A DNA stretch of 55,295 nucleotides from Phoronis australis (lineage: Eukaryota; Phoronida; Phoronidae): assembly GCA_002633005.1 (NCBI GenBank), contig NMRA01000038.1:1017329-1072623 (forward strand), written 5' to 3'. The stretch's first letter is position 1, and each line of letters starts with the position of its first letter. This document shows positions 22,601-33,900 of this stretch, piece by piece. Position numbers and translations under genes: made by a program. The notes under the pieces were generated by a model that was not told the DNA's origin, did no database searches, and saw only the letters and a program-made list of their open reading frames with translations.

Positions 22601-25600
22601 GACATTATGAATTACCAACACCTACAGATTTTTGTCGTTTTACAGGTTCTTTGCCCCGATGTTTGCGTTATACATAAGCTTGTAAACTAAGAAAACCGCC
22701 AGCTGAAATGATTGATTGTTGCGAAACCTGTAACCAACTCAAATTTGAAAACAAAGTATTTCTCAGTTATTTTTGGTTGCTGTCGTGAACCGTATTTACT
22801 CGTGTACTTACTGAAAATGATGTCGTCAAACTTTGTCTTGCATTTATTCGGCGCTCCCTTGGGTCCTGTCGGCGGCACCGTAGGGCGAGGTGTCGGCCGG
22901 GGCGGGCTTGTCGTCGTTGTCGTCGTTGGAGGTAGGGTAGCAGGTTTAGTGTTTGGCCCTAGATGCCAATCCAGAAAATAATTATTGTTAAAGTTATGGA
23001 AGAGTGCACATCATGTTAGCATCGAAAATCAAGGTGTATACAATGGCGGATTTAGAGGGGGGCCAAGGCCCTACCTAAAATTTTCCAAGATTCCATTGGG
23101 CAGTTCGGGAGTGCCAATGTCTGACAGACAAAATCCTGGCTAATACTCTGCCCTGGCACCCCCTAACTCAAAATCCTGGATTCGCCCATGGTATAGGGCA
23201 TGCGGAATCCAGTGGATAAGATTTGATTTATGCCGTAAAGCTTCTGGCCTCCAATAGAGGTCGTTACTGCAGTGCGTCCTGCAAGAATATTCACCAGTTG
23301 GTAAGTCGACACCATTAGTGTATTGTCATGCTTAGACCCGATCAGATGCGGTATTTACTGGCAAAAGAAATGACATGACAATCTTGCAACATGGTGCATC
23401 ACTGAAAACCTGCGTGTTGTTGACTAGACGGCTTCGCCACCTGGTGACTGGAATATTTTCGGTTACTATTATTAGGTTCACCTACCATACAACGATTGTA
23501 TTCCACGAATATCGTCATCGTGTAGTTTCCAGCCTGGTGTGTACCCTTGGTAATATGGGGCCATCAACGCTCCTTCGACGTTAGAGTGACTGAGGCCAAG
23601 CGCGTGTCCAAACTCGTGGGCAGCCACGATCTCTAGGTTAGTTCCTTTGGGACTGTTTTCCGTCCAGCTTTCATCTTCGTCGAAATGTGTGTCTCCGTTT
23701 TCGGGATAGAACGCATGCGCAAGAACACCTCCTGCAGTGAAAAGTGTTATCATGGATTAAGAAATTGAAAACTTTTTAAAGAATGTTTAATTTGTGGTGT
23801 TGTTAACCTGGATACCACAACTGATAAATCAAATTTCAGGAAAATGTGAATGAAATAAACAAAACTGACCACAACAATTTGTTTACCATTCTGTGGAGCA
23901 TTCTTTGTGTGAGCGCAAATTTAAGGGATTTTCTGTACATATGAGAAACTCGCGCAAAAGTAAGATGGTACAAGACAGGACAATCACGCGCGTGAAGGGC
24001 GAGTGTTGGGGACTTTACTACCGTACTCTAGCGAAGTTGTGGCATTTTAACTGATTGGTCACTGAGCTTGGAATGTTAAATTAAGGATGACATTTACTGT
24101 TTCCATAAGCGAACATTTCGCTTGTGTCTACGCCGGGAACGCCGCACAGAACTCGTGTGAAATATAATTGAAACATTTTCTAGTGTTATTAACAAAACCT
24201 AATATTTCCAATGTTGGTTTGCGTTCTAATTTCACTTCCACGTGCGACAGTTTTCTGACACGTCCACGATTTCGTCTATTTCCACGTAAGCTCCGTACAT
24301 ACCTGGTCCATCAAAGCTATTTCCTGCACCGTCACCATGGTTACCACGCACGAACTTTATGTCAATGTCGGCTGATCCACCAGATTCTCTAAATTTCAGA
24401 GTTGACACATCCGACCATTTCTTTAAGGCATTATACATAATGCGCCTAAATGGACAAACGAATTTTAGTGTAGCAGTGTGTTAGAACTAGTCTTAACTAC
24501 GAGATGCTTTTTACGCTTTCTGGTGTTCTGTTGTTCAGAGTTATCAAAGAATAAAAAGGTTTCTTTAAAGCAAGAAAACCGCTTGCACAATCATCCCTTT
24601 CTATAAAAACTTACGGTGGCTAAAGAAGAAGGGAGCGGTCCCTCAGGCTCCATCCCAGGTGGCGACCGGGGACGGAGCGGCTCAAACTTTTGTGTAATAG
24701 TTGATAGAATGACCGCCACTTTCGTATTAACTTGACTATGAAAACTCTTACCTTTGCGAGCCGTACGGAAGATCAGGTGTATAGTTGTTTAAGTGCCAAG
24801 TAAGATCTTTTTTACTCCATTTGAAACCTGGAAATGAAAGGGTATTTTAATGATACTTGTATAACTATAACTTGGATTCGTCTGTTATTTTATACGACGA
24901 CTTTGGGAAGTTTGACGGAGAAAATCGGAAGTATTTTGCAGCTTTTTGCAGGCCGCGGTAATTATTAACAATCAATGTGGATGAACATGAACCTTAGTGC
25001 TAACCTGGGGCATAATAGGCGGCGGGTCTGTTGGGAAAGTTAGCTTCCTTTCCCGTTATATCGACGTCAGGCAGCCCACACCTTGGCCGGCGCATCACGT
25101 CTCGTGTTCTCCGGTCCATCCTCCCCGTCACAGGTAAATTCATCATCTGCTGGAAGTTCCTGGTCAAATTGAAAAGCGGGGATAAGAAGAGTCCATCTCG
25201 TTCGTACACACAGTTGCTGTTGGCATTTAAGTTGCGAATGACAACATTTTCCAGAATACTGTTCGACTACTGCAGGCGAAAAAACATAAAGTCATCATTT
25301 CCTTGGCCGTGGCGTGCGTTCCGTAGACGGGAGAATCTCGCGAGAATGCAAGATCACGCAAAACGTCGCGAGATATCACCATGTATTACAAACGAAGCAC
25401 GTGATCACACGAGCTTACTTCGCGAATTTCTTGCGTCTACGGAACTCAGCCCTGAACTCACTCCTTTGTGAGGGTAAAGTATTTTATTTTTCACTCTTCA
25501 TTTTCGAGGCGCCTTCGTTTTTGTTGCAAAAACATAACATTTTAACATTTGAATTTATTCTTTTGTCAGATTGGAAACAGAATGTTTCGTGTTGCTCACA

Positions 25601-28600
25601 TAATTAACGATATGTTGCGCGAGAGGAAACAAACTCATTTTAATTTACGCCCAATCAAATCTCATTTCTTGATTTATTCATTCAGGTAAGTCCAAAGGAA
25701 TGCCTGACAACAAGAAAGCTAAATTTATTCGTGTAAACAGGCCCCACGTTTTGCATACAGAATATTTCGTTGACAGTCATGCCCGGACATGCAGAGAAAT
25801 TGTTGTGTAATACATTTGTCTTGGTAATACATAGCTAAATGATGTGGTTGGAACTCAAATGAAACAATACGATCGTCTGTTATTCCAAATCTGAGCGTCG
25901 TGAATTGCGGAAATTCCGTCAGGGTACGACAACATTCTTTTCGTGTCACCTGTCATTTCAGCGAAAGGTTTTCGAGTGAGTCACGTTACCTATATCTAAC
26001 GTGTCCAAACCTGTTTTCACAAAGCAACAGGAGTCCGATAACTTTGAGGAAATTCCAAAAATAACGAAATGAACCCTATCTGCAATTTCAGGTCGTTTTA
26101 TAACCAACTAGGCGTGCTCACAGCAACAACACGTAAAATCTACAGGTGCCGGGGACTCCCAATATACCATCCATCATCAGAAAGCGCCGATGAACGATTT
26201 TTCGGTAATGAAGGAACGCCAACAAAAAAGTGACTGGTGATGCTAAGAAAATTTCTTTGATGCCTATCATTGTTAGTATTAAACATTAAAACATGTAATC
26301 TAAAAACCACCTAGTTCATTTGTGACAAGGCAGTGATGCTCCAAAATAATAAGTGTTAATGAATGCTTTATGCAGACATAAAATGAATTACCAACACATA
26401 CTCAGTGCTCTATTATTGCGTCATTTAAAAATATCATAATGCGTCAACAGGACAACAAAATCAAATTTTTGAGTAGCACATCAAAACAACGCACAGGTAA
26501 CGGAATCGGAATCCCCGGTATTTTTGCGAAAGTTTTCTGGGTTGACCATGAAAATAATGCTGTACGTTGGTTTTTCTTTGTATGTTACGATGAAGTCAAG
26601 CTTTATTTTTTAGCTCTTTTTGTAACTGTGAACACCTGTTTACTAGTGTATAGAAAATAGTGGCAAACATTTCAGGAAAATGTAGTTAACAACAGGAATA
26701 GTGAATTTATTCCGAGTCGATTCACCCATAGACACGTTCTGAATATAACCCCGGTTTCATTTCACGTAAATGACCTCTGGTTTTATTAAACAAAATCAAA
26801 GCTTTCAAATATCTGAAAGAATAATTCACATGTTTAAGTTCTAGTTTCTATGAAAACTGTAAAGCCGATATAAAGGTTGATTTTTAATTTACGGCCAAAA
26901 AGTTTAATTTTAGTATTATCGTTGGATATTATACACTTCTTTAAGTTATTAGCTTTGACCAGAGCCATTAAACGACACAGTCCATTGTGTTTCTTTCATT
27001 TTATAACAAATCGCCAATTCTCACGGTTTTGATTTCTGCCGGAGACTATACCAGTTAAATACGCTTAAAATACTCCGCCCGTTTTAGAGTGCCAATTATC
27101 TCCTCCAGTAGGGCGTTTGGCGACTGCGATTGCAGGTTCGATTCCTTGTTGAGGCGGATCACAGAAAATCGTTTTTCTCCTTTAAGCAAGGCAAGCAGAA
27201 AAAGCGAAGCAAAGTATCACTATTTTAAACTTCCTGGGCTGCATTCTAGAGACGCAAAAAAATCACGCAAAAAGTTAGTGTGGTCACGTTCTTCACTCGA
27301 AATGCACAGCCATATCATATCTCGCGAAGATTTGCGTGATCTTACTTTTCGCGAGTTTCTTGCGTTTTCTGAGCGATGCCAAGGAGGCTCAACATAGCGT
27401 TATTTTGCTTCGCTACTTCCACTTGGCTTGTTTACATATTGCAAAAAATCTGCGACTTTGGTAAAGATCCCTTACGAGTGTAAATTTCATCTCGCGCCCT
27501 CGTTATTTGAATCGCCATCAACCTAAAGTGAGCTACGCCGTTTTTTTAAACATAGCCACTACTTCACAATGTGGTCAATTTAATTGGATGAACTGTACAA
27601 AAGCAAAAATCTCATTTCCTCAATTTTTGCCAACAGGACTTGGGCTACCGCAACGACCGCATTATTTGTGAGTTTTGTGCTTAGTTAAATTGTGTAACTT
27701 CCTTTTTATAAAGCGGACACTAGAGTTGTTTGACACCACTCAACTGTGTGTGTGTCCGGTCAATGGTTTCGCTGCTACAAACACCGTGCTTAACTTTTAG
27801 CTAATGCCGTTGAACGCCAAGGTTAAGTTGTCTTAGCTCAGGGACCTGTTTCAATAAAATGTCGTAAGTTGACGGCATTTTTTCACAGTGTCTAAATGAA
27901 GATCGACAACTACACGCATATTTTGGCGCACGTCATCGTTTCGTCTTTGTGTAAAAAAGAGCGTAAAGTTATGACATTTTAATGAAACAAGGCCCAGTTG
28001 ATTTCGATACCTCCGGGAAATTTTCCGCGGTATCTTCAGAACAAACTAGCTATAAGAAATACTCATTGATGTCAAAATTATAACGATGTTTATTTGATTT
28101 TCAAAAAGTCCATACTATTCAGACGTATGACTTTTTGAAAGCTTGTTGTCATGAACAGCGCAAACCACATTACCGTATTTCGGATATTCATCCTATCTGT
28201 TTATTACATGGCATTCTACAACTCTACAAGTGACACTAATGTAGCCTGAAATATAGTATCACAAATGCTTTTCGTCTACTTCTCCAGGCCACAACATATG
28301 ACAAGTGAAAGTTTAGTTACCTGATGGCGGTTTGACGTGAGGCCGCGTCCCAAACTTGTCCTGTTTTGGGGTCCATGGGAGGGAGGTAGCCAAACCGGAC
28401 TAAATATTTCTGGAAGAAAATGATGGAATGTGATTTTAAATCATAAAGCAGCACCGTTTTGAGGAAACTTTTCTCAAACGTTCATTGTTGTTCGTTTTTA
28501 AGTAAATGTTAGGAGTAATGAGAATTCCTTTGAACCATAATCAATCCGTCTCTTTATTTAGTCTGAACGACAGTCTTGGACCAATTGAAGAAGTCCCATA

Positions 28601-30478
28601 GCGAACATTCTCTGAACGATGGACAACGGGTCCGGTACGTATTTTTTTAAATTTAGTCAGTCAAAAAACACCAAGTGCACATCCGCATATGTAGGCATTT
28701 TCCCCCGTTTTGTTGACATTATGAGAAAAACTAACATTATAGTTTGTTTTTCGAGAACTCGCTGCCCTCACGACGATATCTTTTTATTCCAAGGTCAAGT
28801 GATATATTGCAATATTTATATTGGATAAGGGGTTGTTTAAAAACCCGCACACCTCAACTAGCATCCTGTGACCCAGGGATACAATGCAATCTCAAGAAAT
28901 TCATGACCGGACGCTATCTGACCGGATATTGGTTTCAAAGAACATCTTGAGAGATAACTGAATGGTCATTATTTTCTAGTGTTTGCTCTGAATCAACCAC
29001 TCAAATACATGTCTTTGAATTCGTTATAAGCGTTGTCTCGCCGGTCTATCGATAAATATATTCGACGGTTTTGCTTCGTATATTAGAAACCAGAGCGGGC
29101 AATTGACTAGTGACGAGTTAAGACAACTCGCACTCATGTACTGATGTATACCATTTTACCATGATACGCTCATTTATGAGTTAATTTATTCCATGATTCA
29201 ATGGAGAAGAAAGCAATGATTCTTGTCATCGAATTTTCCATAACTTACGAAAGATTTTAACTCAAACACTGACCACCTGTTAAAATTTGTCGATACAAGT
29301 GCAATTATCTTGTCATTGAATGACAAAGGGGCTAGTGTTTAACGCTCAATAAAAGTATACTCTTTAACCCAAAAGCCTACTAACGTGGTTTTAACTTTTA
29401 TTAAATTTGTCGTCTGCATTTTTAAATCGGATTTTTGGTCAACCACAGTCATATGAAGATGAGAGAAGTCCATTGCGGTAAATATTGATTTGACAATTTG
29501 AGTGTTTATTGCTCACAAGAGTATTAGTTTATGTTCGTCATGCGTATACTATAGCCCAGATTGTTGTCTGGGCAGTCAAAACCACGAACGTATGGAGTTC
29601 CTTCAGCCAGCGCCAAGAGAAGCCGGTTGCAAACAGGTCAAACACTTCACAGGTGCACTCAGCTACAATAGTGAACCAGATGTATTTCTTACGCCGTGTT
29701 GACTATGAAAAGTCTTTTAGAAATTTCCGGGCAAAGAGTTTAATAGTTAGCGAGACACGAGTGTAATCTCCTTGAACATAACGTATTGCTAGCGAGAATA
29801 CGTTACAGTTTAGCTTTTTAGTCTGACGCAGCTCGCGACTTTTTCACAGTAACGTTAGACAGATAACAGACCATGCTAATCAAATTGAGTTTCCCCCATA
29901 CGACACTAATAACGTTAAGCACATGTTTTATACTCGATGACCTAGTAATGACTCAACAACAATCAGGGAAAAAGAGTGTGAAAACATTGACCGGATGTTA
30001 GTTGAACGAGGAAATTATTTGTTTTACCGATTATTAGGTCATCCATTTTTTGTACTAATCAGAAAAGAATGTTTATCTGTCAGGTCTAACGCGCGCGTCG
30101 TGGGAGAACAATGGATGATTGGGTAACAGATTTAAGAGTGAGTAAACTTGGCACATTCCAGTGTGAGTAATAAACTTCACGGTGAAACTTTTCACGCTTC
30201 CGTACCTATCAATGAAATTTAGTCAATTATCAGTAAACCGAAGCAATAAATAAACCTTTATCTATTGTTTGCAAAAGTTGTTTTAAATGTGTGTATTAGG
30301 CAGACGTACTTCTAACGATGCAGAAAAACTAGCCACAAAGTGATTACATTTTATGAACTTTAATAACCGAAGAAAATGACTGAGATATACTTACATCAGG
30401 GTCTAATTCTCCTATCACTGCCACAAGTGATAAACAAAGAACAGCACAACCCAAACATATCGTTAAAGGTTTATCCAT
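19573..30478 (-). CDS. Secreted matrix metalloproteinase with hemopexin domain (11 coding exons)
   Basis: Zinc endopeptidase of the MMP (M10A) family, expected to be secreted as a zymogen and to cut extracellular matrix or cell-surface proteins. Joined exons: 30478-30395, 28409-28321, 25159-25005, 24827-24752, 24445-24303, 23731-23486, 22958-22812, 22118-21945, 21067-20937, 20759-20605, 19672-19573. All junctions are GT-AG and keep frame, giving 1500 bp (499 aa plus stop). Order: hydrophobic signal peptide (about 1-23); propeptide with FGYLPP and cysteine switch PRCGLPD (83-89, Cys85); catalytic domain (about 106-265) with structural-zinc ligands (His171, Asp173, His188, His198), catalytic His221, Glu222, His225 and His231, and Met-turn Met239; Thr/Pro hinge (266-303); hemopexin domain from Cys304 to Cys493. 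There is no RxKR furin site, no fibronectin repeats and no membrane anchor, so it is a simple secreted MMP. The orthologue cannot be named from sequence alone. An alternative last exon exists at 19324-19432. Confidence 0.95.
20605..20759 (-). CDS. MMP exon 10: hemopexin blades 3-4
   Basis: Encodes residues 416-466. Reads [12 protein letters not shown], then [12 protein letters not shown], then [17 protein letters not shown]. The frame runs into TGA just past the donor AAAAA|gtgagc. Using that donor leaves two bases, which fit both downstream last exons. Confidence 0.92.
20937..21067 (-). CDS. MMP exon 9: hemopexin blades 2-3
   Basis: Encodes residues 372-415. Reads [19 protein letters not shown] and then [14 protein letters not shown]. 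The donor gtgagt is phase 0. A short TA dinucleotide run lies in the adjacent intron, next to the acceptor side. Confidence 0.93.
21234..21370 (+). repeat. Partial copy of the family P element
   Basis: cgtattgccgc, ggcctatatcggaaat, tgcggccttttt and gcgcctaagttttgcat match the complete element at 21491-21650 in the same orientation. The right inverted end is missing. Confidence 0.55.
21491..21650. mobile_element. 160-bp inverted-repeat element (family P)
   Basis: Left end ttaccgtattgccgc and right end gcagcaatacggtaa form a 15-bp inverted repeat with one mismatch. It lies in MMP intron 8. A related core, catgggcctatattcagaaatt, occurs near 44,366-44,388. Confidence 0.65.
21945..22118 (-). 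CDS. MMP exon 8: hemopexin blades 1-2
   Basis: Encodes residues 314-371. Shows [15 protein letters not shown], then [15 protein letters not shown], then [14 protein letters not shown], the repeated signature of hemopexin blades (K.Y.F, GYP..I...W). Confidence 0.94.
22812..22958 (-). CDS. MMP exon 7: Thr/Pro hinge and start of hemopexin domain
   Basis: Encodes residues 265-313. The hinge is low-complexity, with six consecutive Thr (276-281) followed by [13 protein letters not shown], a good substrate for O-glycosylation (inference). It ends [12 protein letters not shown]: Cys304 is the first of the two cysteines that close the hemopexin domain, and FDDIIF opens blade 1. Donor gtaagt. Confidence 0.94.
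23044..23189. mobile_element. GGCGGAT-ended MITE-like element, copy 2
   Basis: Same family as 9539-9690 but in the opposite orientation, inside MMP intron 6. Ends are ggcggatttagagggggg and cctggattcgccc. atgg on both sides may be a target duplication. Confidence 0.7.
23486..23731 (-). CDS. MMP exon 6: active site
   Basis: Encodes residues 183-264. Begins [10 protein letters not shown] (His188), then [11 protein letters not shown] (His198 and calcium-binding acidic residues), the active-site helix [13 protein letters not shown] (His221, Glu222, His225, His231), the Met-turn [11 protein letters not shown], and [11 protein letters not shown] at the domain end. Two donors are possible (end 23486 or 23482). 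The second would give a stop within the first codons of the next exon, so 23486 is chosen. Confidence 0.96.
24303..24445 (-). CDS. MMP exon 5: catalytic domain with first structural-zinc ligands
   Basis: Encodes residues 135-182. Holds the helix with [14 protein letters not shown] and the segment [15 protein letters not shown], whose His171 and Asp173 correspond to the structural zinc ligands, then FDGPG split across the junction. Donor gtatgt. Confidence 0.95.
24752..24827 (-). CDS. MMP exon 4: start of catalytic domain
   Basis: Acceptor atttccag and donor gtaaga. Encodes residues 110-134. Contains [20 protein letters not shown], the first beta strand of the catalytic domain (family pattern: W....LTY.I.NYTPDL). 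Confidence 0.95.
25005..25159 (-). CDS. MMP exon 3: cysteine switch
   Basis: Encodes residues 58-109. [15 protein letters not shown] completes the propeptide fold. PRCGLPDVD carries the cysteine that ligates the catalytic zinc in the zymogen. The following residues, ending YYAPG at the next junction, contain no furin motif, so activation is expected by extracellular proteolysis rather than in the Golgi. Confidence 0.95.
25318..25445. mobile_element. Hairpin MITE-like element with gttccgtagacg ends
   Basis: gttccgtagacgggagaatctcgcgag at the left pairs with the reverse complement of ctcgcgaa-like ttcgcgaatttcttgcgtctacggaac at the right. About 128 bp, in MMP intron 2. Confidence 0.6.
26915..27165 (+). 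repeat. Dispersed repeat family K, copy 2, with tRNA-like B box
   Basis: Matches 16430-16690. The 3' end holds a perfect B-box sequence, ggttcgattcc (27134-27144). Confidence 0.6.
27248..27375. mobile_element. Hairpin MITE-like element with gacgcaa ends
   Basis: gacgcaaaaaaatcacgcaa at the left pairs with ttgcgtgatc...ttcttgcgttttc at the right. Internal words (tctcgcga, cgcgaatttcttgcg) resemble the element at 25318-25445. Confidence 0.5.
27841..27995. mobile_element. 155-bp inverted-repeat element
   Basis: Left end gggacctgtttcaataaaat and right end attttaatgaaacaaggccc are imperfect inverted repeats; the next bases (gtcgtaagtt against aagttatgac) continue the match. The ends resemble those at 16693-17231. 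Confidence 0.65.
28321..28409 (-). CDS. MMP exon 2: propeptide, N-terminal half
   Basis: Acceptor ttcttccag and donor gtaac. Encodes residues 29-57 plus two bases of codon 58. It contains [11 protein letters not shown], the first helix and turn of the MMP propeptide (peptidoglycan-binding-like fold), and ends in RQTAI. Confidence 0.93.
28410..30394 (-). other. MMP intron 1 (2.0 kb)
   Basis: Between the signal-peptide exon and the propeptide exon. I see no coding exon, clear repeat or RNA gene. Short open frames here (for example around 29,500-29,770) match nothing I know. Confidence 0.75.
30395..30478 (-). CDS. MMP exon 1: start codon and signal peptide
   Basis: Encodes residues 1-28. Met-Asp-Lys-Pro is followed by a hydrophobic stretch ([19 protein letters not shown], residues 5-23) typical of a secretory signal; cleavage is probably just after it. 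The exon ends in ELDPD and a strong donor (gtaagt), phase 0. This is the only ATG that opens this frame, and a TATA-like box lies about 220 bp upstream. Confidence 0.88.
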
Positions 30479-30698
30479 CGTTTCCAATTTTCTCCGCAAA
30501 TTTCACAGTCTTGTTTTCCTGAAGAGTTGCGCAAGTCAATCCGTTCCGAACCTTGCAAAGTTTCTGCGAATATGACCAGCCAATATTGTGCGCCACAAAA
30601 TCAAGTCCTAAGATACAAATCTTTCAAAACTGCCAACCAATATGGAAATGTTATCGAAGTCAAACAAGTTGTATTTGACCGTGGACACTCTCAGGCCT

Positions 30699-30706
30699 TA
30701 TTTATA
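30699..30706 (-). promoter_or_regulatory. TATA-like box of the MMP gene
   Basis: On the minus strand this reads TATAAATA within cTATAAATAagg, about 220 bp upstream of the ATG. It implies a start site near 30,670 and a 5' UTR of about 190 bp. TATA boxes are common in secreted MMP promoters. Position and sequence fit; function is inferred. Confidence 0.5.
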
Positions 30707-30765
30707 GGCATTCACCGACTTACGCAGACTTCTCGTGGGATGCGCATTGACGCGTTTGAGAGTAA

Positions 30766-30773
30766 CCAATTGG
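30766..30773 (-). promoter_or_regulatory. CCAAT box (palindromic CCAATTGG)
   Basis: CCAATTGG about 60 bp upstream of the TATA-like box, at the usual distance for an NF-Y type element. Confidence 0.35.
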
Positions 30774-30932
30774 ATTTACAGGTCAAAGGTCAGTTGAGCA
30801 TGTCCCATCTCTTGAGTGCCTTTGAGGGGTCACTCGATTACACACGATAATATTCTGATTACAGGCTTCAGCGGAAGCCCAGCATAAATTCCAATAAAAG
30901 CGTAATTGGGTCGGTGAGCAATAATAACCATG

Positions 30933-30940
30933 TGACGTCA
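30933..30940. promoter_or_regulatory. CRE-like palindrome TGACGTCA
   Basis: A perfect TGACGTCA about 230 bp upstream of the TATA-like box. bZIP (CREB/ATF/AP-1) factors bind this sequence, and MMP promoters are often AP-1 driven. A role here is inference. Confidence 0.3.
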
Positions 30941-30944
30941 CGCC

Positions 30945-33900
30945 TCGAGGAGTCGACATTGTTCAGCTAACCCGTGATATTCTGGTGTTTCCATTTTTCC
31001 CACAGATTGAAAAATTCGGTGGACAATTGCAAAATCATTCTCTCGAAATAGCGTAGCTTTTAATTTCAAAACCGTATGCTGTGGCCGATAGAATAGGTCA
31101 TGACTTTGATGACGACGCATTGTCTTTGCAAAATTATGTTACGTAATCCAGAACAGAGGAAGAAACGCACCCTTGGTCAATTACAGAAGTTTTGATGACG
31201 TATTTCTGGAAATTTGCCACTGACATGTGATTACACCCACAACAGGTTTTTTAGGCGATTTTGTCAATATTTACACTACGGGGCATTTACATCATTGTTG
31301 AACCGATGGCTCATGACTGGACATACAATGGACATTAGGGCCTAAATATAGTTTACAGACACACAATGGTCAAAATCAACGAAAACTCTCTCTAAACAAG
31401 CAAATAAAACTGCACAATGTGCTGTGTTTGTGTTGAAAATGGAGCGCTGTTAGACCAACGTTAACTGTGGCAGACCTCAAATTTCAGGAGTAAGGCTTAG
31501 TGTATATCTTTGAAGCACAAACTGCAGTAATTTTTCGTTGCGTAAATTTGTGGTTTGTGGGGTAACCCTCAAATTACGACAGTAGTGCTAACTTTCGAAT
31601 TACTTATTGTCGCAGTATGATCAATCCGCAACTGGATACAGTGGGGAGTTGTTTGCAGTTTTGCGCATGGATGGTTCTGCCCCCGCCACTCCCCAGGATG
31701 GCCTACGACTCTGGGGAGTTGGGAAACTCGGGGGACAACACTTCCTCGTCGTTGAAGAGAAAGGTAATAACGAGTAGACACTATCAAAAGAATAGAAAAT
31801 GCCATCAACGAACCGTTTTTAGCTTACGCAATCATCATTCTTCCTTCGTTCACAAAATTTACTGCAATTTGTGCTTGGAAGGTTTACACTAATACAATTC
31901 TCGTAATCTCAGGGAAACGACATTTTGTACAACTCTCAAATTGTCGCAACGAAAATTACCACAGCTTGTTATTAAGAATGTATGCAAAATTATCGTAGTT
32001 TGAGGATTGTGCTTATTTATGCAGATCAGTGCGACAGACTGTGGCCTTACACTGCCCAGATGTAGTGACAGACCACCGTCACTTGCTTTCCCTTTATCTT
32101 GTTAAAAGGGCGTACCTAAAATTTTGTTATCGTGCCGACAGTGGGGCTTCAAGTGACAAGTAATATGAAAATTTACAAAAGATTCATGTAAAAAACTCTT
32201 AATCATAGGCGGATCCAGGGGGTCAAGAGGCCCCGGCCCCCCTTCTCCCTCGATTTTAGTTATATCAAATCTAGAAATTGTTTCAAATTGTTGACTTGGA
32301 CCCCCCTTTCTAAAAAACCCTTGATCCGACCTCCCCCCCTTAAAAAACCCTGGATTCGCCCTTGTTAACTGACTGTGGGTGTTGATAGTATGAGACCTTC
32401 ATGCTCAAGCGCGGTTTTAGGTGAGCTTTGTTACTAACATTAACAGTGGTTTAAAATAAACTAGACATCCCCGGGGGTAGTTTGACAAGGTCCGCTTATG
32501 ACGTATTACAAAAGCTGGGTGAAAATGTTGGGAAAGTTCTGTCTGTGAATTTGATATTAATGATTTCTCTCTGAGTGTTTACCTGAATCAAGGAGTCGTG
32601 CGTCAAGGGTAGTTCGTAAACACTTTCTCAAGGTCTGGTGTTTCCAAAGATCGCAGTGCGATGTAAACTTAGTATGGAAAATTTAATGTTGTATTTGAAC
32701 ATAAAAACTATTTAAAAATTGATAATCTTCCATCTGTTTTTGCAAAGTGCCTTCGCTATGCAAACCCCCCTGACCCATGTAAGTTGAAACTGGACACCGT
32801 TTACTATTGACTATAAAAACAGAATGTGTACACTGTGCTCGCAGAATTTTGACAAAGAAGATGAATACCACTTTTGATTAATTTGCGATGCTTTCTGTGA
32901 AGTCGTAATTAAATATTTTGCTGAAAGCCTCCGTACAAATCCTTCTTCGTGATTCTTCATAGCTGGCAAGTAAACATGATTACTTCAGTTGTAAAATATG
33001 TGTGACAGTCATGCCTCTATAGAAAGAAGCCGCTAGTGTATGCATAAAAGCACAGCATTGTACTTCCTCACGGGTTGTAGTTTGGGTAGATGGTCACGCG
33101 TACGAATAATAATACATAGTCTACAAACGGAGATTTTCGGATTATGTAAGCTAGGATTAATATCGCGACCTGATATCGCAATGGCGCAGCTTTTCCTACG
33201 TTCTCACAACATGCAATAGTACGCTGCATTCCAGCATTCCCCCGCACACACGCTTCAAGGTGGGTTTTCATAAGAACGTAAGAAGGTCCATGATATGTAA
33301 TTACGCTTCACTCGCCTATATACTTTTCTTACTTGCTATGTAATTAAGAAGAATCCAGCAAACGTACTACTGTAGGCTATCACGCTCCACATATCCTATA
33401 ACGTTTAGATGATAGACATTATCATTCATCCCCAAAGGAGTTTCTTCCGAAAGCCTTTGCATAATATTTTTCGCATCCTTCGGTCAAAGAAAAAAACATA
33501 ATATTTATTTTATTCAATGTTTTTTTTAATTGATGCAGTGTCGTGTTTATTTTTAGTTGTCCATACTTTCAAAATGAAATGTCACCTGATCCTAGCTGAA
33601 ATGGGGCATTGTCCGTCATTTTCCCCCGGGCAAGCAATCTTTTTTCTTTGATCTATTAGTGAAGCGCCTGCGTACTGAGACCAAGATCGGGGTCTAATCT
33701 TAGAACTTGGTATCGAACTCGAAATTAATTTTGATATCTTTCGTTCGACTTAATAAAACAGGCGATATGTGTTTATTATTCTAAGCTAAAGAATCCTATA
33801 ATCCTCACAAATAACTGTCTAGTCCAAGGTCGTACTTGATGACTCCTAGATTCCTAGAGCTACAAGTTTTGCCAATGTCGTAACATTACAGAGAATTCGA

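Larger units (their letters stand above)
25160..28320 (-). other. MMP intron 2 (3.2 kb)
   Basis: No exon-like sequence seen. It contains two small hairpin elements (25.32-25.45 and 27.25-27.37 kb), one inverted-repeat element (27.84-28.00 kb) and a copy of the repeat also found at 16.43 kb (26.92-27.16 kb). Confidence 0.8.

Noticed and set aside
23482-23485. Alternative donor extending MMP exon 6 by four bases
   Set aside because: It would shift exon 7 into a frame that meets a stop after a few codons.
25031-25471. 146-codon plus-strand open frame
   Set aside because: It runs antisense over MMP exon 3 and then through a hairpin element; it has no recognisable motif.
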